Below are positions 34,690 to 42,055 of a stretch of 64,000 nucleotides of DNA, in pieces. Origin of the DNA: Kitasatospora sp. NBC_00374. Its GTDB lineage: Bacteria; Actinomycetota; Actinomycetes; Streptomycetales; Streptomycetaceae. The notes beneath the pieces were generated by a model. The model saw only the letters and a list, made by a program, of their open reading frames with translations. It was not told where the DNA came from and did not search any database. The stretch spans positions 62,001 to 126,000 of the forward strand of contig NZ_CP107965.1 in NCBI RefSeq assembly GCF_041434935.1. Direction: 5' to 3'. A program made the position numbers and the translations under genes. The stretch's first letter is position 1. Each line of letters opens with the position of its first letter.

Positions 34690-35097
34690 CTACCTCTTCG
34701 ATCGGCCGGGCGCGGCGGCGCTGGCGGGTGCCGTTGCCGGTCGGGCCGGATCGGCGGCGGGGAATCGGTCGTCGGTGCGGCGCAGCAGTTCGTCCAGGGC
34801 GGCGAACTGGTCGAGGAGCCGGGCCTCAGCGGCGTCGGCCTCGGCCTGGAGCGCGTCCGCGTCGGTGGGCTGGTCGCCTCCGGGGCCGGCGGGCTGGGTG
34901 GGCCCGTCGGCGGTGGGGAGGTAGACCGGTTCGAAGCCGGCCTCGATGTCGGCGGCCTCGGCGGGACTGAGGTGGTGCCCGGGCTCGTAGATGTCGGGCT
35001 CGGGCAGGCGTCGGGCTCGAAGCGTCCGTACCGCCGCGACGATCAGCAGCAGCACGGGCAGGAGCACGAGCGCGGTCGGTGCGGGCGGAACGGGCAT
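34690..35097 (-). CDS. SpdA-like single-TM protein
   Basis: 135 residues, with CGGAGG before the ATG. One N-terminal membrane helix (ALVLLPVLLLIVAAV) is followed by an acidic, helical cytoplasmic domain with a coiled-coil stretch (ALQAEADAAEARLLDQFAALDELL). The stop is six bases from the start of the DUF2637 gene, so the two are co-translated. Likely an accessory transfer membrane protein. Confidence 0.65.
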   Translation of the reverse strand: MPVPPAPTALVLLPVLLLIVAAVRTLRARRLPEPDIYEPGHHLSPAEAADIEAGFEPVYLPTADGPTQPAGPGGDQPTDADALQAEADAAEARLLDQFAALDELLRRTDDRFPAADPARPATAPASAAAPGRSKR

Positions 35098-35206
35098 GGT
35101 GCCTCCGCGACAGGGGTTCGCGGGCCGGGCTGTCCGGCTCCCGTCACCGCCCGGGGCCCCGCGTCGGGGGTACCGGGCGGATCCGGCAACTGGCAGAGAG
35201 GGATGG

Positions 35207-35587
35207 TCAGTCCTTGTCGGCGGCCCGCTGGCGGGACGCCCGGCGCTTCATCGAGCGGCGTTCGTCCTCGCTCACCCCGCCCAAGACGCCGTGGTCCTGG
35301 TTGGTGTCGAACGCCCATGCGAGGCAGGTGTCCCGGACCGGGCATCGACGGCACACCGCCTTCGCCTCCTCGATCTGCAGCAGGGCGGGGCCGGTGTTCC
35401 CGATCGGGAAGAAGAGCTCCGGGTCCTCTTCCCGGCAGGTGGCGCGGTGGCGCCAGTCGTTGGTCGCCGTCTCCCCCGTAGGGGCAGGCGGGGCCACCGG
35501 CAGGTAGTCGGCGGCGGCCCGGCTCAGGCGGTAGAGGTCGCCGGGCTCCTGCGGCCGGTGAACGTTGAGCAGGTAGGGGTAGTTCAC
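35207..35587 (-). CDS. WhiB-family iron-sulfur transcription factor
   Basis: 126 residues from the GTG at 35587, with AAGGAGGG upstream. The four Fe-S cysteines are present (ATCREEDPELFF, then CRRCPVRDTC). They are followed by the GVLGGVSEDERR turn and a basic C-terminal tail for DNA contact. The GTG overlaps the stop of a 30-codon ORF. WhiB-like proteins partner sigma factors, so it may time transfer-gene expression. Confidence 0.9.
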   Translation of the reverse strand: MNYPYLLNVHRPQEPGDLYRLSRAAADYLPVAPPAPTGETATNDWRHRATCREEDPELFFPIGNTGPALLQIEEAKAVCRRCPVRDTCLAWAFDTNQDHGVLGGVSEDERRSMKRRASRQRAADKD

Positions 35588-35676
35588 TTCGTGCCCTCCT
35601 TCGGGCTCGCGGGCGGCGACTTCGGCTTCGCGTCGCCGCCGCCGATGTAGCTGCGGCACAGCAGGTGCTCGTACAC
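35584..35676 (-). CDS. 30-codon ORF coupled to whiB-like gene
   Basis: Starts at a GTG at 35676, eight bases after GGAGGAC, and ends in the GTGA overlap with the whiB-like gene. The peptide has one Cys and a basic, Pro/Lys-rich tail. Either a tiny transfer-associated protein or a coupling leader. Confidence 0.55.
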   Translation of the reverse strand: MYEHLLCRSYIGGGDAKPKSPPASPKEGTK

Positions 35677-35725
35677 GGGGATGTCCTCCGGGACGTGGGT
35701 CCGGCCGGGCGCTCCGCCCGGCCGG

Positions 35726-36001
35726 TCAGGCCGCGATCTGCCCGGCCTCCCGGTCCGCCTGGTAGCGGAACGGCGGCCACGGGCGGATCGGGGTGGTCGG
35801 GGCCGGCGGCCGCGACGGCTTGCGCACAGCGCGGGCCTTCTCGCCGTTCGGGTAGCGGCCCGAACGGCACACGAAGCGCGGGTCGGCACGCTTCTCGTTG
35901 AACGGGGACGTCCTCTTCAGCGCCTCGGTCTCGGCCGCGCTGCGCCGGTCCGGGTTGTCCTTGGGGGTGATCTTGGGCTTGGGCGTGTTCGGGTGGGCCA
36001 T
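35726..36001 (-). CDS. Small basic protein
   Basis: 91 residues from the ATG at 36001, with CAGGAGG upstream. Rich in Pro, Lys and Arg with little hydrophobic core, probably disordered and nucleic-acid- or protein-binding. It follows leader copy A. Confidence 0.6.
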   Translation of the reverse strand: MAHPNTPKPKITPKDNPDRRSAAETEALKRTSPFNEKRADPRFVCRSGRYPNGEKARAVRKPSRPPAPTTPIRPWPPFRYQADREAGQIAA

Positions 36002-36030
36002 GTGGCCTCCTGGTCGGTCTCGGTGGAGGG

Positions 36031-36130
36031 GACCGGGGTGGTCCCGGAGCTCCCCATCGCCGCCGGCCGCACCCAAGCACCGCGCTGGTGCGCGGGCGGC
36101 AGCCGGGGGTCAGGGCAGCCACGGGGCTGC
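36031..36130 (-). ncRNA. Repeated structured leader, copy A
   Basis: On the minus strand the ends GTGGCTGCCCTGA and GGGGAGCTCCGGGACCACC can pair (GTGG with CCAC, CCC with GGG). An internal CACC-GGTG hairpin lies between them. It sits between the lipoprotein stop and the next ribosome site. Related to 36414-36508 and 36730-36816. Confidence 0.65.
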
Positions 36131-36140
36131 TGAACTGCGT

Positions 36141-36383
36141 TCAGTCGTCGCAGTCGTCGTCGTGGTCGTGGTCGTGCTTCCTCGGCTTCTTCGACGGCGT
36201 CTTCGAGACCTTCGCCGACGGCTTGGCCGTGGACGGCTTCGTGGTGGACTTGGCCACCAACTGCGCGGCGGCCTGCGACTGCTGACCGCAGCCGTCGGAC
36301 CGCTCGTCGGAGCAAGCGGTCAACACGGCGGCCGCCATGACGACCGCCGCGACGCCGAGTACCAACCTCGTCAAGCGCTTCAT
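36141..36383 (-). CDS. Small lipoprotein with His/Asp-rich tail
   Basis: 80 residues from the ATG at 36383, with GAAGGGGAAG upstream. The signal peptide ends in the lipobox LTAC. A Ser/Thr/Lys/Pro-rich spacer follows, and the tail is HDHDHDDDCDD, a likely metal-binding cluster. It would be anchored on the outer face of the membrane. It could be an entry-exclusion or surface protein, or a metal sensor; no family recognised. Confidence 0.7.
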   Translation of the reverse strand: MKRLTRLVLGVAAVVMAAAVLTACSDERSDGCGQQSQAAAQLVAKSTTKPSTAKPSAKVSKTPSKKPRKHDHDHDDDCDD

Positions 36384-36413
36384 GGGCTTCCCCTTCGAAC
36401 CGGAGGGGACCTC

Positions 36414-36508
36414 GGTGGTCCCGGAGCTCCCCGTCGCCCCCGGACACCGGCGCCACCGCACTGATGCGCGGGACGTCGGTGGCCGGGAGGTCAGGGCAAC
36501 CACGGGGC
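36414..36508 (-). ncRNA. Repeated structured leader, copy B
   Basis: Same end blocks as copy A (GTGGTTGCCCTGACC and GGGGAGCTCCGGGACCACC, outer pairing GTGGT with ACCAC) with a different central hairpin (CGCA-loop-TGCG). Lies between the stop of the 64-residue gene and the lipoprotein start. Confidence 0.65.
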
Positions 36509-36512
36509 AAGA

Positions 36513-36707
36513 TCAGCCGACCTTCGGGCCAGCTGCGCCGGAACGGGCCGTCTGGACCTGCTCCGGAGTCGAGCCGTAGACCCGGGCCACGTTGGTGAAG
36601 GCCTCCGCCTTCATCACCGCCATCGGGTCGCCCGGGTTAGCAAGGGCCTCGTTGATCGCGCCGCCCGCGAGCTGGGCGGCGAGCTGGGCGTCGCTCTGGT
36701 CCGACAT
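36513..36707 (-). CDS. Small helical protein
   Basis: 64 residues; GGAAGGAG precedes the ATG at 36707. Ala-rich helices (AQLAAQLAGGAINEAL, AVMKAEAFTNVARVYG), soluble, not recognised. First gene after leader copy C and the boxA region. Confidence 0.6.
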   Translation of the reverse strand: MSDQSDAQLAAQLAGGAINEALANPGDPMAVMKAEAFTNVARVYGSTPEQVQTARSGAAGPKVG

Positions 36708-36729
36708 ATCGAGCTCCTTCCGGAGCCGG

Positions 36730-36816
36730 GGCGGTCCCGGAACTCCCCTTTCCGCCCCGGCTCGACGGCGCGTCAACCGCGCTACCGGACCGGGGGTTCA
36801 GGGCAACCACGGGGCT
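36730..36816 (-). ncRNA. Repeated structured leader, copy C
   Basis: End blocks GTGGTTGCCCTGAACC and GGGGAGTTCCGGGACCGCC match copies A and B. The outer pairing keeps GTGGT with ACCGC through a G-T pair. The central hairpin is GCGCG-loop-CGCGC. Upstream of the 64-residue gene. Confidence 0.65.
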
Positions 36817-37252
36817 GCTCGATGTGCCCGTCCGTCGCGCGCTCGCAGCGGATGGGCACGCCGCCGGTGGGGCGGGACTGGCCGGCCTTTCGAGGCCGGC
36901 GACCGGGTGGGCATCAGATCCGCCTGCTCACCTACGACGGGGCGAAGACCGCACGGTGCGGGTGGCACGCCGCGAGGGCGTGTTCTCCAGAGCCGGACAC
37001 CGCTGGCAGAGCGGCGGAGCCAGAAAGGGCTCCGCTTCGCCGACGGCATCCCCTGCCGTCCTTGGGGGGCGATCTGTCTCATCTCGCCCTCAAGCTCGGG
37101 ACCCGCTGCTCCTCCGCACCCTGGGGTGTCGTGCCTGCCAGCACGAAGGAGGAGCAGCTGCGGCCGGCGGCTCGTCGTCCGTCCCCGAGGGGTCGGACTG
37201 CGGAACCGCGGCCGGCGCTTCCGCGCCGGTCCCGTCATTGCAATGCTCATGA
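36817..37252 (-). other. Long structured leader without convincing gene
   Basis: About 430 bases between the boxA and leader copy C. Perfect hairpins include 37014-37035 (GCGGAGCC stem), 37212-37229 (CCGGCGC-TTCC-GCGCCGG) and a GCCGGCC stem near 36880-36910. Open frames exist on both strands but are arginine/proline-rich with no ribosome site, so I treat this as untranslated leader RNA. Confidence 0.5.
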
Positions 37253-37273
37253 CACGCTGTTGAGTTCTCAAGG
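37253..37273 (-). promoter_or_regulatory. rRNA-type boxA antitermination site
   Basis: The minus strand reads TTGAGAACTCAACAGCGTG, matching the conserved boxA-containing leader in front of actinomycete rRNA genes. No rRNA follows; a structured leader and a set of small transfer genes do. This suggests Nus-factor antitermination borrowed by the transfer operon. The promoter should lie in 37274-37430. Confidence 0.65.
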
Positions 37274-37495
37274 TCCGGTTGCTGCAGGATTCAGTCCCCC
37301 CTCGGGGTCTGCCTCCGCGCATTCGATCCACCGCTCTCGCGATGAGCCACCGTTAATGCACTCAGAGTGATCACTTGGTGGCGGAGCTGGGCCTAGCCAG
37401 GTCCCCAACCCCCGTGCCCGCCAATCGGGTTACTCACGGAGGAAGGGCAGTCGCTAGAACTGCTGCTCCATAGGGTGGTGAACGGCCAGGTGGCG

Positions 37496-37600
37496 CTAGC
37501 CCCGGCCCGCGGCCTTCGCCGCGTCGATGCGCGCCTGCTGCTCGCGCGCCTGACGAAGGGCCTCTTCCGCCTGCTGGCGGGCCTGATCCTGCGGCGTCAC
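37496..37600 (-). CDS. 34-residue helical peptide
   Basis: A GTG at 37600 overlaps the stop of the preceding small gene (GTGA). The peptide is a single charged helix rich in Gln, Ala and Arg (ARQQAEEALRQAREQQAR). Translational coupling is the main support. Confidence 0.5.
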   Translation of the reverse strand: MTPQDQARQQAEEALRQAREQQARIDAAKAAGRG

Positions 37601-37752
37601 CGGGGACCACCGGCCTGGTGGTCGGAGACCGCGAGGTTGACACGGGCCACGTGCGCCTCGACCGAGGCGGCGAACTGCTGGGTCGTCAACGCCGGCTGAA
37701 CCGGAGTCGGCTGCTGCGCCTGCTGCGGCTGGGACTGCTCGGTGGCGCTCAT
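37597..37752 (-). CDS. 51-residue Gln-rich small protein
   Basis: The ATG at 37752 overlaps the upstream stop (ATGA) and its own stop overlaps the next start. The N-terminus is Gln/Pro-rich, then comes a helix (TQQFAASVEAHVARVNLAV). Member of a three-gene coupled set; function unknown. Confidence 0.6.
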   Translation of the reverse strand: MSATEQSQPQQAQQPTPVQPALTTQQFAASVEAHVARVNLAVSDHQAGGPR

Positions 37753-38135
37753 GCGGCCACCAGCCCGTTCGCGTCGACCCGGACGGAGACGGCGAACCGG
37801 CCCCCGGAGGTCATGGTGGCGACGGTGGCGATGTCACCGGTGTGGCTGACGTCCTCGGACTCCAGGGCGCACACGATGGACTCGAAGCCGACCGGCGAGA
37901 CGGCCCCCAGGTTGAGGGTGCCCGCGGCACCGAGCTCGACGGCGAGCCCCAGGAGTGTGAACATCGCGGCGAAGCGGTCCTCGGCGATGTCCTCCTCGGA
38001 CAGCCCGGCCGCCAGGAGCTCGGCGGTCCTGCTCGCGGCCGGCGCGGTGCGGAACTCCAGCACCGGCGCGACGGCCGAGTCGTTCATGGTGGGGTCGATG
38101 TGGTCGGACACTCCGACCTGCGGCAAACTGCTCAC
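37749..38135 (-). CDS. Hypothetical protein, first gene of the divergent operon
   Basis: 128 residues from a GTG at 38135, with GAGGGAG upstream. Alpha/beta, acidic and soluble; the C-terminal strands (GDIATVATMTSGGRFAVSVRV) form a sheet. It starts the minus-strand set divergent from the GntR regulator, so it is probably under GntR control. Not recognised. Confidence 0.65.
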   Translation of the reverse strand: MSSLPQVGVSDHIDPTMNDSAVAPVLEFRTAPAASRTAELLAAGLSEEDIAEDRFAAMFTLLGLAVELGAAGTLNLGAVSPVGFESIVCALESEDVSHTGDIATVATMTSGGRFAVSVRVDANGLVAA

Positions 38136-38184
38136 GGCGAGTTACTCCCTCAGATGCGTTGAGGTTGAAGGTGATCGCCATCCG

Positions 38185-38268
38185 GTGCGGCAGGCGTGCC
38201 GCACCAGCTGCGGGTCCGGGATTGCGAGTCCCGGGCCCGCAGTGCCTTTTCCGGGGTGCGAATCCCGG
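38185..38268. other. Three consecutive hairpins, two resembling tRNA T-arms
   Basis: A perfect 8-bp stem lies at 38185-38204. A 13-bp stem with one wobble at 38209-38241 has loop TTGCGAG. A 5-bp stem at 38251-38268 has loop GTGCGAAT and is followed by CTCCGACA. The last two look like T-arm plus acceptor 3' strand, but no matching tRNA 5' half is present. May be regulatory RNA for the minus-strand operon or relics of an attachment site. Confidence 0.45.
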
Positions 38269-38373
38269 CTCCGACACAGCGATCTGGTCTGTCACCTGCG
38301 GCTTTCGGCTTGCGAGGCCGTTCCGCCTGGCGACGAGATAAGAATGACACACCATCAGCGACATAGTCAACGC

Positions 38374-38421
38374 TATTCCGGCACAGCTGCACTCACCTGT
38401 CCTATGCCGGTATAGCTGCAC
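38374..38421. promoter_or_regulatory. Direct repeats upstream of the GntR gene
   Basis: TATTCCGGCACAGCTGCAC (38374-38392) recurs as TATGCCGGTATAGCTGCAC (38403-38421), 29 bp apart. They lie in the divergent promoter region just before the GntR ribosome site. Probable autoregulatory operator. Confidence 0.6.
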
Positions 38422-38481
38422 ATGTGGTTCACTATGTCTTCCGACACTGAGGAACTGGATCACACAGAGGGGAGGACCCGG

Positions 38482-39231
38482 ATGTCCCGCAAGTGGGAAG
38501 CCCTCGCGGCCGAGTTGACGCAGCTTTGCGCCCAGCTTGGACCGGGAGGCGTGCTTCCAAGCACCAAAGAGCTGATCGCCCAGGGGCGCGGTTCTCGGAC
38601 GACCGTGGGGAACGCGTACAACGAGCTGATGCGACTCGGGCTGGTCAGAGGCGTTCCAGGGACCGGCTACATCGTGCGGGACAGGAGCGTCGTAGCAATC
38701 CCCTGGAGTCGCTACGGGCAGTCCGGCGCCGACGGCCTGGGCCCTTGGGAGACAGCCACGAGGGCCCAAGGGCTGAACGGAACCATGGCCTTGATCGAGG
38801 TCGCGACCGTTGAGGCGACGGTCAGCGTGGCAGCCAAGCTGGGCCTGACCGAGGCCACGAGCTTCCAGGTGACCCGCCGCACGAGGCACGCGATGATCAA
38901 TGACGAAGTGCTCCAGATCCAGCTCGCCTCGTACCCCGTTGACGTGGCTCGCCGGTGCGGACTCGACCGCAGAGGGAAAGTGGAAGGCGGCACTCTGCCG
39001 GCGCTTGCCGCTGAGTTCCGTCTCGGGTTGGGCACAGAACGCATCAGTTTCCAGCGAGCCACCGACGCCGAAGTAGGTGTTCTGAAGCTCGCGCCAGGTG
39101 GATACGTGGCCCGCGTCGAACGGCTGCTCGTCGACGAGGACGGACAACCGCTGGAGCTCCTCCAGGTCGCCGCGCTTCCCGACCAGGTCGAGTTCGTCTT
39201 CGACGGGCTCGACTTCAAGAAGCTTTCCTGA
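38482..39231 (+). CDS. GntR-family regulator with UTRA domain (Kor-like)
   Basis: 249 residues from the ATG at 38482, chosen for GGGGAGGA; an in-frame ATG at 38422 is weaker. The N-terminal winged HTH (LPSTKELIAQGRGSRTTVGNAYNEL) is followed by a UTRA-type ligand domain ending in FVFDG. Such proteins (KorSA, TraR, KorA types) repress transfer genes in Streptomyces plasmids. It is divergent from the small-gene operon, so it likely controls both directions. Confidence 0.85.
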   Translation: MSRKWEALAAELTQLCAQLGPGGVLPSTKELIAQGRGSRTTVGNAYNELMRLGLVRGVPGTGYIVRDRSVVAIPWSRYGQSGADGLGPWETATRAQGLNGTMALIEVATVEATVSVAAKLGLTEATSFQVTRRTRHAMINDEVLQIQLASYPVDVARRCGLDRRGKVEGGTLPALAAEFRLGLGTERISFQRATDAEVGVLKLAPGGYVARVERLLVDEDGQPLELLQVAALPDQVEFVFDGLDFKKLS

Positions 39232-39432
39232 CGATGTCCCGTCAGCTGGCTCTTGGGACTCACCCATGACTCTTCCCCCTTGCCGTCAGGGCCTGGCGGC
39301 CGCTGCGGATCAAGCATGGCCAGACGATCGGGGGGCGGGGAGGCGTGGCGAGGGCAGTTACAGGCCAGTTGCGGGTCACTAGAGGGGCAGTTGGGCAAGT
39401 TCGGCGTTGCAGTTCAGGGAGGGAGTGCAATC

Positions 39433-40596
39433 GTGAGCATCCGCATCAGGCGTTGGACCGGCCGCGAGGCCATGTGCCTGAAGGAGGCGCTGCGGATGAC
39501 CAACCTCGAACTCGCCGAGCGCCTGGGCATGTCGCCCACCTCAGTGAAGAACTGGCGCAGGGGAGGGGAGAACTTGGCGTGCAAGACAAGCACCAGTCAG
39601 CTGCTCGATCGGATGGTTGACCGGTTGAGCCCCGTCGAAGAGGAAGCGTTCCGCGGGTTGCTGATCGAGCACGGGGCCGAGTTCGAACTCGTCGATCTAC
39701 CGCCCACGCTGGTGGGCGAGTTCAGCCTGACGTCCCACCAGTTCATCCCCCTCCACCTTGGACCCACCGCAGACGCCCTGCGCGCCGCCGCAGCGCCCAG
39801 CCCGCCTGGCCCGGCCGGCCTCGATCGTCGGATGCTGCGGTTGGCAACCGACGGAAGCCGAGACGGGACCCTGTACGTCTACGACTTCCACGTCGCCGTC
39901 CTACACATACGGCAGCCTCTCCGCCTGGACTCGGTCACTGACCTGGCGCTTTGGCGATATCCCTCCTACCTCGCTAATCGTGCCTGGGCGCAGCAGGTGG
40001 TATCCGTCTTGGTAACCGGGCTTCTGGGTGAGGCGGCGGGCGTGCCCGTGCCGGACTACGTGCTCTCGCTCTACGAGCTGCACCAGCACCCGTGGAAGGA
40101 CGAGGTCTTGGACGCCGCGCTCCAGCTGCTGGCAACCCCTGGGGTACTGGTCGACCGCTCTGCCGACGAGGCGAACCCGTCGCCGCTCGGCGTCGAGGAA
40201 GACCGGCTCTCCACCGGCTGGCGTGATGGGGAGGCGGTCACGTTCTCCGGAGGAAGGGAGATGTCACGGGGCGTGGCTAGTTGGTCGGGCGTGGCCTACC
40301 ACCCGGCTCCCGACGAACGAGCCCTTCCGGTCGGCAGCATCGTGGCGATGGAGCTCGACACTCAGGCCTTGTGGGCCCTGTCGGCCCATCTCCTGGGCCA
40401 GATCGAGGCGGGTTCCGACCCAACCCTGCCCGGTCATCTCGACTGGCGGTGGCTGAGGGGCGCGCAATTCCGCCTGACAGCAGCCCGGCCGACGGAGACG
40501 GTTCACGACCGGTTGATGCGGGCCGCGATCATCGGCACGAGCGACCTCCCCCAGCGCCTGCAGGGCGCCTGGACGGCACTGAAGGAGTCCTCTTGA
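39433..40596 (+). CDS. HTH (XRE-like) regulatory protein
   Basis: 387 residues from the GTG at 39433, with GGGAGGGAG upstream. The N-terminal HTH is RMTNLELAERLGMSPTSVKNW. The remaining 300 residues are a helical domain without recognised signature, as in many large actinomycete XRE regulators with ligand-sensing tails. First gene of a three-gene coupled operon with an isochorismatase and a flavoprotein, which it probably controls. Confidence 0.75.
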   Translation: MSIRIRRWTGREAMCLKEALRMTNLELAERLGMSPTSVKNWRRGGENLACKTSTSQLLDRMVDRLSPVEEEAFRGLLIEHGAEFELVDLPPTLVGEFSLTSHQFIPLHLGPTADALRAAAAPSPPGPAGLDRRMLRLATDGSRDGTLYVYDFHVAVLHIRQPLRLDSVTDLALWRYPSYLANRAWAQQVVSVLVTGLLGEAAGVPVPDYVLSLYELHQHPWKDEVLDAALQLLATPGVLVDRSADEANPSPLGVEEDRLSTGWRDGEAVTFSGGREMSRGVASWSGVAYHPAPDERALPVGSIVAMELDTQALWALSAHLLGQIEAGSDPTLPGHLDWRWLRGAQFRLTAARPTETVHDRLMRAAIIGTSDLPQRLQGAWTALKESS

Positions 40597-41174
40597 GCAC
40601 CGCGCCGCTCGGACCGCGGCTGGAGTCTGCGGTTCTGGTGGCGGTCGACGTCCAGGCCGGGTTCGTGAAGGAGTCGAGCCGGCACGCCGTCCCGGTGATC
40701 GTGGACCTGATGCGAGCTTGGCAGAGGGCGGGGGGTGCCACCGTCGTCGCCACGTTCACCAACCCTCCCGGCTCGCAGTACGAGAAGATCAGCGGCTGGA
40801 AGAAGCTGCGGACGCCCGAGGAGCAGGCCCTCGACCCCGACCTGTCCCTGCTGGCCGAGGTGGCCACAGAGCGGATCGTGAAGACGACGTCCAGCTTGTT
40901 CAAGGTGCCCGGAGTCCTGGATACCTTCAAGTCGAGGGGATGGACGGACGCGGTGTTCACCGGGATCGACACCGACAGCTGCGTCCTGGACAGCGCGTCC
41001 GACGCCTACCAGTACGGCATCACGCCCTGGCTCGTAGTCGACGCCTGCGCATCCTCCGGTGGCCACCAGTTCCACCAGGCCGCTCTCCTGCTCGCCGGTC
41101 GCAACTTCGGCCAGCACCTCCTCCTCACCAGCTCCGACTTGCACCGCACGCTCACTCAAGGGGGGTCTCAGTGA
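40593..41174 (+). CDS. Isochorismatase-family cysteine hydrolase
   Basis: 193 residues from a TTG at 40593 (AAGGAG upstream), overlapping the previous stop. The family triad is visible: Asp in VAVDVQAGF, Lys in RIVKTTSSLF and the nucleophile Cys in GIDTDSCVLDSA. Such enzymes hydrolyse amides or enol ethers, for example nicotinamide or carbamates. The substrate is not readable. GTGA overlap with the flavoprotein gene suggests they act on one pathway. Confidence 0.85.
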   Translation: MSTAPLGPRLESAVLVAVDVQAGFVKESSRHAVPVIVDLMRAWQRAGGATVVATFTNPPGSQYEKISGWKKLRTPEEQALDPDLSLLAEVATERIVKTTSSLFKVPGVLDTFKSRGWTDAVFTGIDTDSCVLDSASDAYQYGITPWLVVDACASSGGHQFHQAALLLAGRNFGQHLLLTSSDLHRTLTQGGSQ

Positions 41175-42055
41175 CCACGACCGACGCCCAGATCCTGATC
41201 GTCGGGGCCGGTCCCGCCGGCTGCCACGCCGCCACCATGGCGGCCAGCGTGGGTATGACCTCGGTGTTGATCGACCCTGCGACCACCCCTGGTGGGACGC
41301 TCTGGCGCATTGGCAACCTCACCAACTTCCCCGGCTACTCGGACGGCCCCAGCTACGCCCGAGTCCTGGGCGAGGCCCTCGCCGGCATCGATGGGTACTG
41401 CACGCACGTTCGGGCAACTGTGGTTCGAATCGAAGCAGCCGACGATCACGTCCGTGCTGTACTCGCCGACGGCACGAGCCTCGTGGGCGAGCTGCTCATC
41501 GCCTCAACCGGAACCCGCCCGGCGAAGGCGGGTGAAGTCGGGTGGATCACTTGCAACCACGACTTCCCCACCCTCACCTCCTCGAAGCCCGATGGTCTGG
41601 GCGTGCGAACCGTCGTCCTCGGCGGAGACCGGCCGCTGGGAACCTGGCTTCGGACTCACTCGGAAGCTGGCCAGAACCTGACCGTCTGTCACACGGCAGG
41701 CGAGGCATACAAGGTCGACGAAGTCCGGCACGACGGGCGCGTGACGTTGCTCCAGGTCCGACGGGTCACGGTCACGGGGGACGGGCCCTTCGAGGTGCTC
41801 TTCGAGATGGCCGACGGTACCCACAAGGTGGCGGAGGTCGACTCAGTGCTCACGAACGTCGGCAACGTCGCCTCCTCTATCCCGGGACTCGGGGTCGACC
41901 CTGACGGTTTCTGCCCGCCCGCCGCTCAGCATCCTCGCGTCCTAACGGCCGGCGATCTGACCGCTCGGGTCGGCCAGCGGGTGGCCACCGCCGTTGGGGC
42001 TGGAGCAGGCGCCCCATTGGCCCTTCAGGCCCGTTTCCGGCGGCAGGCGGTGTGA
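41171..42055 (+). CDS. Thioredoxin-reductase-like FAD oxidoreductase lacking CxxC
   Basis: 294 residues from a GTG at 41171. The FAD-binding GAGPAG lies at about residues 12-17 and LTNFPGYSDG matches the class signature. A second dinucleotide motif (VVLGGDRPLG) is degenerate, and the redox CxxC of thioredoxin reductase is absent. It is therefore probably a specialised oxidase or dehydrogenase. Coupled to the isochorismatase. Confidence 0.8.
   Translation: MTTTDAQILIVGAGPAGCHAATMAASVGMTSVLIDPATTPGGTLWRIGNLTNFPGYSDGPSYARVLGEALAGIDGYCTHVRATVVRIEAADDHVRAVLADGTSLVGELLIASTGTRPAKAGEVGWITCNHDFPTLTSSKPDGLGVRTVVLGGDRPLGTWLRTHSEAGQNLTVCHTAGEAYKVDEVRHDGRVTLLQVRRVTVTGDGPFEVLFEMADGTHKVAEVDSVLTNVGNVASSIPGLGVDPDGFCPPAAQHPRVLTAGDLTARVGQRVATAVGAGAGAPLALQARFRRQAV

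Noticed and set aside
37253..37273. Start of an rRNA operon
   Set aside because: No 16S or 23S sequence follows on either strand; only the boxA-type leader is present.
36798..37331. Minus-strand 177-codon frame across the boxA leader
   Set aside because: Arg/Pro-rich, no ribosome site at a plausible start and overlaps strong hairpins; treated as leader RNA.
38251..38275. tRNA gene
   Set aside because: Only a T-arm-like hairpin and acceptor-like 3' strand are present; no D-arm, anticodon arm or 5' acceptor strand.
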